Part shown: piece after piece, positions 1 through 5,543 of the stretch | Position numbering within the stretch: position 1 is the first letter of the stretch | Layout: every line of letters begins with the position of its first letter | NCBI GenBank assembly: GCA_028876035.1 | Contig: JAGWTK010000254.1 | Coordinates: forward strand, 1 to 5,980 | Length of the DNA: 5,980 bases | Reading direction: 5' to 3' | DNA from: Bacteroidota bacterium | GTDB lineage: Bacteria; Bacteroidota; Bacteroidia; Chitinophagales; Chitinophagaceae | Notes under the pieces: model-generated | Seen by the model: the letters and a program-made list of their open reading frames with translations, nothing else | The model's database searches: none | Told to the model about the DNA's origin: nothing | Position numbers and translations under genes: made by a program

Positions 1-631
1 CTAACACCTTCTTTACATCTTCCAGGCTACGGGTCTCCACCTCAATTTTCAGTGCCGGCTTTACTTCCTGTACATAAGCCTGCGCCCGCTCCAGCGCCTG
101 TGCAATACCACCACAGAAATCAATATGGTTATCTTTCAGCATGATCATGTCGTACAGGCCCATACGGTGATTCATTCCCCCGCCAATACGCACCGCTTCT
201 TTCTCCAGCAGGCGGAAATTGGGCGTGGTTTTACGGGTATCCAGGATTTTCGTCGAATAGCCCTGCAACTTGTCGGTATAAGTCCTGGTAAGCGTGGCGA
301 TCCCGCTCATGCGTTGCATACAGTTAAGCACCAGCCGCTCCGCGAGCAATAGTACATGCACCGGCGCTGTAGCTTCAAAAGCAGTTTCACCGGACTGCAT
401 CTGTTCGCCATCGCTTTTGTGAGCCGTAAAATCCAGGGAGGGGGTTAACTGGCGAAAGATTTTTTCAGCTACTGCCACCCCGGCAAGGATACCATCCTGT
501 TTGATCCGCAGCACTGCTTTTCCAATGGCCCCGGCCGGGATACAGCAAAGCGTTGAATGATCGCCATCTCCCCTGTCTTCTTCCAGCGCAGCATTTACGA
601 GCTTGATCAGTTGTTCATTGAAACTGTACAT
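1..631 (-). CDS. nadC: Quinolinate phosphoribosyltransferase (nicotinate-nucleotide pyrophosphorylase, decarboxylating), 3'-truncated by window edge
   Basis: NadC converts quinolinate and PRPP to nicotinate mononucleotide, CO2 and pyrophosphate, the step of cytosolic de novo NAD synthesis that feeds the shared NaMN pool. The reading frame is open from the ATG at 629-631 to the left edge and gives 210 residues of a usual 280 or so, so about a quarter of the C-terminal barrel is missing. Family signatures are clear: an EDRGDGDHST stretch near residues 18-27, MSGIAT at 108-113, then DTRKTTP at 131-137, the GGGMNHR block at 150-156 and LKDNH at 165-169, which carry the basic residues that bind quinolinate and PRPP phosphates. 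IEVET at 196-200 is the conserved acidic strand. The start is chosen because the next Met is at residue 78 and the ALEEDRGDGD segment sits at the expected distance from the N-terminus. There is no Shine-Dalgarno sequence. The gene lies downstream of a terminator and probably has its own promoter. Confidence 0.96.
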   Translation of the reverse strand, partial: MYSFNEQLIKLVNAALEEDRGDGDHSTLCCIPAGAIGKAVLRIKQDGILAGVAVAEKIFRQLTPSLDFTAHKSDGEQMQSGETAFEATAPVHVLLLAERLVLNCMQRMSGIATLTRTYTDKLQGYSTKILDTRKTTPNFRLLEKEAVRIGGGMNHRMGLYDMIMLKDNHIDFCGGIAQALERAQAYVQEVKPALKIEVETRSLEDVKKVL

Positions 632-635
632 CCGG

Positions 636-667
636 CAAAGATATTGGCTATCGTTGCTGGCAACAAA
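636..667 (-). promoter_or_regulatory. Putative Bacteroidota-type promoter for nadC (TTTG-N20-TATCTTTG)
   Basis: Read on the minus strand, TTTG (667-664) is followed after 20 nt by TATCTTTG (643-636), an exact match to the Bacteroidota -7 consensus TAnnTTTG, with a spacing typical of the -33 element. The -7 box ends only 4 nt before the nadC ATG, so transcription would begin at or next to the start codon. The match is seen in the sequence; promoter activity is inferred. Confidence 0.5.
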
Positions 668-690
668 AAAGGCCCGCTTTTGGCGGACCT
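661..690 (-). terminator. Rho-independent terminator after the DUF4783-type gene
   Basis: On the minus strand AGGTCCGC (690-683) pairs with GCGGGCCT (677-670) across a CAAAA loop. This is an 8-bp stem with one G-T wobble, followed directly by TTTTT (669-665) and G. It lies about 50 bp beyond the stop codon of the gene at 740-1144 and before nadC, so it should end that transcript. On the plus strand the wobble becomes a C-A mismatch and there is no T-tract, so it is directional. Confidence 0.8.
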
Positions 691-739
691 GGCAGGTCTT
701 TCATTGAGGCAATGTATTATGAGTGGCGGTTATTGATAG

Positions 740-1144
740 TTAGTCTGCATTCTGAAAAGCGATCTCCTGTAACACCTGGCGGTTGTCTCTCTGCTTCATG
801 TACAACCGGGTCCTGTAATCTCCGTTCCGTGTTCTCAGGGTTCCGATACAAAAACGCGAACCATTATTATCACCCTTGTATTTGATTTCAAAATTTTGTA
901 CGGAATTGTTACTAAAAAAGTCACGGATAATCATTTCGGCCTGGGCACGGCTATAATTATCGCTTTTCTCGGGGAGGGTAATATCAACACGGGTATCGAA
1001 ATAGCGCGACAACTGATTGGCGTTTCCGGATTTCAATGCACCCACCACATCTTCAATCTCCACTCCGGTACCATAAGCAGCAGGCTTGTAGGAAGTAAAA
1101 AATAGGGCGCATACCAAAGATGCAAGCCACCAAAAGCGTTTCAT
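740..1144 (-). CDS. Small secreted DUF4783-like protein
   Basis: This 134-residue protein begins with a signal peptide: basic MKR, a hydrophobic stretch over residues 4-17, and a polar region with small residues near 22-26, so it should be exported to the periplasm or beyond. The mature part resembles the Bacteroidota family DUF4783 as I remember it: an N-terminal helix with ALKSGNANQLSRYFD (36-50), SRAQAEMIIRDFF (65-77), then a beta-rich half with IGTLRTRNGDYRTRLYMK (100-117) and a closing QEIAF (126-130). This pattern of a short helical part followed by a curved sheet suggests an NTF2-like fold; no catalytic residues can be named and the function is unknown. The gene sits upstream of nadC but is separated from it by a terminator, so joint transcription is unlikely. 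It diverges from gpmI across 183 bp. The start at 1142-1144 is the only one that includes the signal peptide. Confidence 0.85.
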   Translation of the reverse strand: MKRFWWLASLVCALFFTSYKPAAYGTGVEIEDVVGALKSGNANQLSRYFDTRVDITLPEKSDNYSRAQAEMIIRDFFSNNSVQNFEIKYKGDNNGSRFCIGTLRTRNGDYRTRLYMKQRDNRQVLQEIAFQNAD

Positions 1145-1224
1145 AATAATCCCTTTAGTTCTTCAAGGCTGGAGTTTAGTTCCTGTTTTCAGAAGGTGCG
1201 GATAGATCGGCGATTAAAATGCAC

Positions 1225-1232
1225 TAAAAATA
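1225..1232 (-). promoter_or_regulatory. Weak candidate -7 element for the DUF4783-type gene
   Basis: On the minus strand this reads TATTTTTA, which matches TAnnTTTG except for the last base. It would give a leader of roughly 70-80 nt before the start at 1144. No clear TTTG is found at the proper distance upstream. The divergent spacer (1145-1327) must contain promoters for both flanking genes, and this is the best box on the minus strand that I could find. Confidence 0.22.
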
Positions 1233-1249
1233 TGCCAACTTGGGTTTTA

Positions 1250-1327
1250 GGGCTAAAAATCGAAGATTGATGAGTGGGCGGCGGGCTGGCCACCCCCGGT
1301 TCTGGGTAAAATCAGTAGTTTTAGCCC
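1250..1327. repeat. 9-bp inverted repeat in the gpmI upstream region
   Basis: GGGCTAAAA (1250-1258) is perfectly complementary to TTTTAGCCC (1319-1327), with 60 nt between the arms. The right arm directly abuts the gpmI ATG at 1328. The left arm also overlaps a local palindrome, TTTTAG-GG-CTAAAA (1245-1258). If transcription starts upstream of 1250, the arms could pair in the mRNA and occlude the region just before the start codon; it could equally be a protein-binding site or chance. Confidence 0.4.
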
Positions 1328-2851
1328 ATGGAAAAGAAAAAAGTTATCCTGGTCATTATGGACGGCTGGGGTTTAGGACAGAAAAAATCAGCCGATGCCA
1401 TCCAGAACGCAAATACCCCTTTTGTAAGTAGTTTATATCAGCAATATCCTCATACAACCCTGGTAACCTGCGGAGAGGCCGTTGGCTTGCCCGATGGCCA
1501 GATGGGCAACAGCGAAGTCGGACACCTCAACCTCGGCGCCGGCCGCATCGTTTACCAGGAACTTCAGCGCATCAACGTAGCCATCCGCGATGGGGCATTT
1601 GCCAGCAATCCAGTGTTGCTTGGTGCTATCCGCCGGGCTAAAGCAGCCGGTAAGCCCCTGCACCTGCTGGGACTTGTAAGCGATGGCGGTGTGCACTCAC
1701 ATACCCGGCACCTGATGGCCATCACCGATGTGTGCAAAAAAGAAGGACTGACGGACGTATTCATTCATGCTTTCACGGATGGTCGCGATACCGACCCGAA
1801 AAGTGGACTGGGCTACCTGACCACCCTCCAAAAGCACCTCGACGGCGCCGTGGGAAAAATTGCTACCGTGAGCGGCCGCTATTACGCGATGGACCGCGAT
1901 AAGCGCTGGGAACGCGTAAAACTTGCCTACGATGCCATGGTAAAGGGACAGGGACAAACAGCGACCAATGCACTCAAAGCGGTGACCGACTCCTATGCCG
2001 CCAATACCACGGACGAATTCATATTGCCGGTAGTGATTACAGGAAATGATAATAAGCCCATCGCCCGTATCCAGGACGGTGATTCAGCGATATGTTTCAA
2101 CTTCCGGACTGATCGTTGCCGGGAGATAACAGAGGTATTGACGCAGCAGGATATACCCGAACAAGACATGCACCAGCTGCAGCTGGATTATACCACGATG
2201 ACGCAATATGATCACTCTTTTAAAAATGTACACGTAATTTTTGAAAACGACGACCTGCGCAATACACTCGGCGAAGTGATCGAACGCGAAGGTCTTCAAC
2301 AAATACGCATCGCCGAAACAGAGAAATACCCTCACGTAACCTTCTTTTTCAGCGGCGGCAGGGAGAAACCTTTCGAAGGCGAAAAACGAATCATGGCACC
2401 TTCTCCAAAAGTGGCCACCTATGATCTCAAACCAGAAATGAGCGCCTACGAATTAACCGACGCCATCGTTCCGGAAATTGAGAAAGGGGAGGCAGGTTTT
2501 ATATGCCTTAATTACGCCAATGCAGATATGGTGGGCCATACCGGCGTTTTCAGTGCGGCGATCACAGCAGCAGAAACGGTCGACAAATGTGTGAACCGCG
2601 TCGTAACAGCGGCCCTTGCCAACAATTACACAGTTTTTCTGACGGCCGATCACGGCAATGCCGATTATATGATCAATGAAGATGGAAGTCCGAATACCGC
2701 GCATACGCTTAACCTGGTTCCCTTTTTCATTATCGACAAAGAATGGAAGGGCAGCCTGAAACCTGGCAAACTGGGCGATCTCGCCCCGACTATTTTAACG
2801 ATGATGCAATTGCCGGTGCCCAAAGAGATGACCGGTACCGTACTTATCTAA
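1328..2851 (+). CDS. gpmI: 2,3-bisphosphoglycerate-independent phosphoglycerate mutase
   Basis: This enzyme interconverts 3-phosphoglycerate and 2-phosphoglycerate in cytosolic glycolysis and gluconeogenesis, using two metal ions (usually manganese) and a phosphoserine intermediate. At 507 residues it has the usual length for the family. The alkaline-phosphatase-like part supplies Asp12 (in MDGWG), the nucleophile Ser62 (in MGNSEVGH), Asp400 and His404 (NADMVGH), Asp441 and His442 (TADHGNAD) and His459 (NTAHT). The inserted transferase domain supplies His123 (SDGGVHSH), the FTDGRDT motif at 149-155, Arg184 and Arg190 (GRYYAMDR), Arg260 and Arg263 (FNFRTDR) and Lys333. All expected catalytic and substrate-binding residues are therefore present and the enzyme should be active. 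The ATG is chosen because the conserved beta strand VILVIMDGWG follows at once. No Shine-Dalgarno sequence is visible. A haem-binding protein gene follows after 10 bp, probably in the same mRNA. Confidence 0.98.
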   Translation: MEKKKVILVIMDGWGLGQKKSADAIQNANTPFVSSLYQQYPHTTLVTCGEAVGLPDGQMGNSEVGHLNLGAGRIVYQELQRINVAIRDGAFASNPVLLGAIRRAKAAGKPLHLLGLVSDGGVHSHTRHLMAITDVCKKEGLTDVFIHAFTDGRDTDPKSGLGYLTTLQKHLDGAVGKIATVSGRYYAMDRDKRWERVKLAYDAMVKGQGQTATNALKAVTDSYAANTTDEFILPVVITGNDNKPIARIQDGDSAICFNFRTDRCREITEVLTQQDIPEQDMHQLQLDYTTMTQYDHSFKNVHVIFENDDLRNTLGEVIEREGLQQIRIAETEKYPHVTFFFSGGREKPFEGEKRIMAPSPKVATYDLKPEMSAYELTDAIVPEIEKGEAGFICLNYANADMVGHTGVFSAAITAAETVDKCVNRVVTAALANNYTVFLTADHGNADYMINEDGSPNTAHTLNLVPFFIIDKEWKGSLKPGKLGDLAPTILTMMQLPVPKEMTGTVLI

Positions 2852-2861
2852 AAATATACAC

Positions 2862-3353
2862 ATGAAAAAAATCTGGTTGACTTTGTTGGTGCTGCTGGTT
2901 ATTATCCAATTTATCCATCCCAAAAAGAACCAGGCTGCAGGTGCTCAGCCGGCAGCCATTGGAACGCAATACGCAGTACCCGACAGTGTGCAGCATATAC
3001 TTGCCGTAAGCTGCAACGATTGTCATTCGAACAATACCGTTTATCCCTGGTATTCCAAGCTGCAACCGGTCGACTGGTGGCTCAATCATCATGTGAACGA
3101 AGGAAAGGAAGAACTGAACTTCGATGCATTTGCAGATTACAGTCCGCGCAAACAATACCATAAACTCGACGAACTCATCAAAGAAGTGAAGGAAGACGGT
3201 ATGCCCCTCGACAGTTACACCTGGATACACAAAGATGCGCTGCTAAGCACGGAACAAAAAGCGACCCTGACCAATTGGGCAGATGGAATCCGCCGGCAGC
3301 TGGAACAAAAATACCCGCCCGACAGCCTGAACCGCCCCGGCAAAAGGCCCTGA
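2862..3353 (+). CDS. Membrane-anchored haem-binding domain protein with a single CXXCH motif
   Basis: This 163-residue protein starts with a short basic MKK and a hydrophobic helix (about residues 4-18), followed by FIHPKKN. I see no convincing signal peptidase site, so an N-terminal anchor in the inner membrane with the rest in the periplasm is likely. The body contains CNDCH at 51-55, a covalent haem c attachment motif, followed by NNTVYPWYSKLQPVDWW (57-73) and HHVNEGKEELNF (76-87), which resemble the haem-binding domain family Haem_bd (PF14376) common in Bacteroidota. His55 is the expected proximal haem ligand; Met114 in the conserved-looking DGMPL segment is a candidate distal ligand (inference). 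The C-terminus is proline-rich and basic. A role in electron transfer or haem sensing is possible but unproven. It lies 10 bp after gpmI and before a strong terminator, so it is probably the last gene of a two-gene operon. The start is preceded by an A/T-rich stretch and no Shine-Dalgarno sequence. Confidence 0.88.
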   Translation: MKKIWLTLLVLLVIIQFIHPKKNQAAGAQPAAIGTQYAVPDSVQHILAVSCNDCHSNNTVYPWYSKLQPVDWWLNHHVNEGKEELNFDAFADYSPRKQYHKLDELIKEVKEDGMPLDSYTWIHKDALLSTEQKATLTNWADGIRRQLEQKYPPDSLNRPGKRP

Positions 3354-3403
3354 CCCTTAGAGGCCATTTAGTTAGACTGCTACAACTATTGACAAGACAC
3401 TAA

Positions 3404-3427
3404 AAAATCAGCCTTAGGGCTGATTTT
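3404..3427 (+). terminator. Rho-independent terminator ending the gpmI / haem-binding protein operon
   Basis: AAAATCAGCC (3404-3413) and GGCTGATTTT (3418-3427) form a perfect 10-bp stem with a TTAG loop, about 50 bp after the stop codon of the haem-binding protein gene. The downstream arm ends in TTTT and continues CTTCT, a usable U-rich tail. The A-run before the stem also gives a T-tract on the other strand, but no minus-strand gene lies to the right, so its job is plus-strand termination. Confidence 0.88.
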
Positions 3428-3478
3428 CTTCTAAGAGTGTTAAAGTTTATTTATATCGCCCACGCAGCGACTATTATT

Positions 3479-3486
3479 AAAATTTG
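3479..3486 (+). promoter_or_regulatory. Weak candidate -7 element for the sigma factor gene
   Basis: AAAATTTG matches TAnnTTTG except for the first base and would place transcription start near 3490, about 25 nt before the ATG at 3517. No TTG lies at the expected distance upstream (around 3455-3460), so support is limited to the single box and its position just after the terminator of the preceding operon. Confidence 0.3.
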
Positions 3487-3516
3487 TCTTAAATTACGGG
3501 TTACCAAACGTCCGTA

Positions 3517-4095
3517 ATGACAGAGGAATCCATTGTACAAGGCTGTATAAAAAACGATGCCGTAGCGCAAAGGGAACTGTACAACCGGTACAGTCCGAAA
3601 ATGCTGGCTGTTTGCTATCGTTTTGCACACAACCGTGAAGACGCAGAGGACATGCTGCAGGAAGGGTTTATCAAAGTGTTTTCACAGATACACACTTTCC
3701 GCAACCAGGGTGCTTTCGAAGGTTGGATCAGGCGCATTATCGTGCATACCTGTATCAACAACCTCAAAAAGAACAAGAAGTTCAATGAAAGCGTGGACAT
3801 TATACATGCCAATGCGGTGCAGGTAAGAGAAGACAGCGTACCATCCATTGTGCAGGCCAAACAAATTGTGGAGTGTATAAGACTGCTGCCCATTGGATAT
3901 CGCACCGTTCTCAACCTTTACGCCATTGAAGGGTATTCGCATCGCGAAATCGGCAGCATGCTCGAGATTGAGGAAAGTACCAGCCGTTCACAGTATACCA
4001 GGGCCAAACAGATGCTGGAAGACATCTTGCTGAAGAAAAAGATTTTGTACCAGCAGGCTGCCCGAAAGACGAACATGGTTTCGTTTGGACAATAA
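3517..4095 (+). CDS. ECF-type RNA polymerase sigma factor
   Basis: The 192-residue protein has the two-domain layout of extracytoplasmic-function sigma factors, which direct RNA polymerase to a small regulon, often in response to envelope signals. Region 2 covers about residues 18-88: ELYNRYSPKMLAVCYRF (20-36), then REDAEDMLQEGFIKVF (40-55), the core-binding and -10-recognition helices, and the WIRRIIVHTCINNLKK segment (70-85). A variable linker (about 88-112) leads to region 4 (about 113-172), with LLPIGYRTVLNLYAIEGYS (123-141) and the helix-turn-helix HREIGSMLEIEESTSRSQYTRAK (142-164) for -35/-33 recognition. No extra sensory C-terminal domain is present; the last 20 residues are a basic tail. 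The start fits the family N-terminus (ESIVQGCIKND). The downstream gene at 4165 encodes a membrane-spanning protein and is probably co-transcribed; I infer that it controls or senses for this sigma factor. The regulon cannot be read from this window. Confidence 0.95.
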   Translation: MTEESIVQGCIKNDAVAQRELYNRYSPKMLAVCYRFAHNREDAEDMLQEGFIKVFSQIHTFRNQGAFEGWIRRIIVHTCINNLKKNKKFNESVDIIHANAVQVREDSVPSIVQAKQIVECIRLLPIGYRTVLNLYAIEGYSHREIGSMLEIEESTSRSQYTRAKQMLEDILLKKKILYQQAARKTNMVSFGQ

Positions 4096-4164
4096 AGAAG
4101 ATTTGCCAATAAACAGAATAACCAAAACTAACGATCTGCATCCGTACACAAATACCCTGCTTAC

Positions 4165-5484
4165 ATGGATCACAATTTTTACGATAATGATTTTGAGGAC
4201 TACCTGAAACAGAAATCGGAACTGTATAAAATGTACCCGTCGGACCGTGTATGGAACAATATTAACCGTTCACTTCACGGCAGAAAAAAATGGTGGGGCC
4301 TGGGTATCTTCTTATTCTTCGTTGCAGGTGGCGTTCTCATCAGCAGGGAAATGCTTATGCCACAAAAAGCAACTGGTACAATTGCAACCAGCACTTGTAC
4401 GGCCGAACAATCCACCAATAAAAAAAGTACCAACACAAACCAGTCTGCCAATACTTCGCAAACGAACGATAAAAGTACGGCAACCAATACGCTGCCCACA
4501 GAAACGGGTTCAACTAACCATTTGTTGATCCCCGGCCGAAGCAACCTGCTGCATACAGCCAGCACCGAATTGATAACAGAAGTGAATGCAGGTGAAAACG
4601 CCGATATAGCTGAAAAGAACTTAGTGGCCAGCCTGCCGGCAACAGGTGATCATGCTGGCCAAAACGTGTTTAACATCCCTGCACCAGCAATCCCTGTGAC
4701 AAACATCCGCCAGGAACAGGCATTACCCGCGAAAAATATTGAAGCAAATATTCCTGCAGCGGCGGCCAGAAACTCACCGCTCTCGTTGAAGTTTTATGCC
4801 AGTCCTAATATAAGTTACCGCAGGTTGAACAGCCTGGATCAGGCTACTACCCAGGTACCGGTGGCCGCTGGCGCTGCGGGTGATGTTAACCGTTATGTAC
4901 ACCATCGCCCCGCTCCTGGTTTTGAGATAGGCACAACGGTTCAATATGATCTGTCCAGCAGCCTCAGCGTTTTTGCAGGCGCACAGTTGAACTATTCACG
5001 GTATTACATTGCCGCATTTAAATACCATACCGAAAAGGCGAGCATAGCGCTGGATAAGCCTTTTGTGCGGGATACCTTGTCGGGCTACACTGATATCCGG
5101 AATCTTTCCGGTTACGCTCCTGAGCAATTGCAGAATAAATACCTGCAGGTTGCCGTACCCGTTGGACTTGAAATCAAATTGCTGGGCAATAAAAACCTGC
5201 AATTTAAAGTTGCGGGAAGCGTACAGCCCACCTTTCTGCTATCAAGCAAGGTGTACCTTTTATCGTCCGACTACAAGAACTATATCGAAGGTCCCAATAT
5301 GGCCCGCACTTTTAACGTGCACACTAACTTTGAGGCCTTTGTTTCTTACCAAACCGGCGGTTTGCGCTGGCAAATCGGACCGCAATTCCGCTCACAGCTG
5401 TTGTCAAGCTACAGCAACCAGTACCGTGTGCGTGAATACCTGACAGAGTTTGGATTAAAAATCGGTGTTACAAAAAGATTCTGA
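4165..5484 (+). CDS. Inner-membrane-anchored protein with low-complexity linker and C-terminal outer-membrane beta-barrel-like domain
   Basis: The 439-residue protein has three parts. Residues 1-42 are hydrophilic and end in a basic patch (HGRKK) directly before a hydrophobic helix (about 44-60), which by the positive-inside rule puts the N-terminus in the cytoplasm. There is no visible signal-peptidase site. Residues 69-120 are a low-complexity stretch in which 30 of 52 residues are Thr, Ser or Asn; it continues to about 205 as an Ala/Pro-rich linker. From about 206 to the end, alternating hydrophobic and polar strands (for example LSLKFYASPNISY, SSLSVFAGAQLNYSRYY, YLQVAVPVGLEIKLL, LRWQIGPQFRSQLL) end in a terminal Phe, as in outer-membrane barrel domains of Bacteroidota (PF13568-like). 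The motif KMYPSDRVWNNINRSLH at 22-38 recurs, as I remember, in similar Chitinophagaceae proteins. It lies 69 bp after an ECF sigma factor gene, so an anti-sigma or sensor role is inferred, not shown. The short cytoplasmic part does not resemble a known anti-sigma domain. Confidence 0.85.
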   Translation: MDHNFYDNDFEDYLKQKSELYKMYPSDRVWNNINRSLHGRKKWWGLGIFLFFVAGGVLISREMLMPQKATGTIATSTCTAEQSTNKKSTNTNQSANTSQTNDKSTATNTLPTETGSTNHLLIPGRSNLLHTASTELITEVNAGENADIAEKNLVASLPATGDHAGQNVFNIPAPAIPVTNIRQEQALPAKNIEANIPAAAARNSPLSLKFYASPNISYRRLNSLDQATTQVPVAAGAAGDVNRYVHHRPAPGFEIGTTVQYDLSSSLSVFAGAQLNYSRYYIAAFKYHTEKASIALDKPFVRDTLSGYTDIRNLSGYAPEQLQNKYLQVAVPVGLEIKLLGNKNLQFKVAGSVQPTFLLSSKVYLLSSDYKNYIEGPNMARTFNVHTNFEAFVSYQTGGLRWQIGPQFRSQLLSSYSNQYRVREYLTEFGLKIGVTKRF

Positions 5485-5543
5485 TGGGGCCTGTGGTTCG
5501 GCCGCGCCATAAAATTCAACACAGTTTATTGTATTTTTATGCG

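Noticed and set aside
686..698. Alternative hairpin GACCT-GGC-AGGTC overlapping the terminator stem, suggesting an attenuator
   Set aside because: The stem is only 5 bp and overlaps one terminator arm. There is no leader peptide or ligand-binding structure, and it lies after a complete gene, so chance is the simpler explanation.
1240..1431. Plus-strand open frame of 63 codons overlapping the gpmI start
   Set aside because: It runs through the spacer and into gpmI in another frame, is rich in Arg and Gly without any domain, and gpmI itself is certain.
2844..3230. Minus-strand open frame of 128 codons opposite the haem-binding protein gene
   Set aside because: It is fully antisense to a gene with a recognisable CXXCH haem-binding domain and ends inside the neighbouring intergenic region. 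It shows no domain or signal of its own and looks like a shadow frame.
4098..4105. AAGATTTG as a -7 box for a separate promoter of the barrel gene
   Set aside because: It lacks the first T of the consensus, and the nearest TTTG (4084-4087) is only 10 nt away, too close for a -33 element. Co-transcription with the sigma factor gene is more likely.
4275..4565. Minus-strand hydrophobic open frame of 96 codons opposite the linker of the barrel protein
   Set aside because: Its Val/Leu-rich composition is the expected antisense reading of the Thr/Asn-rich codons of the linker, and there is no supporting start context.
5482..5512. Possible terminator after the barrel gene (ATGGGGCC ... GGCC ... CCAT)
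   Set aside because: The pairing is broken by mismatches and bulges and no T-tract follows, so it does not qualify as an intrinsic terminator.
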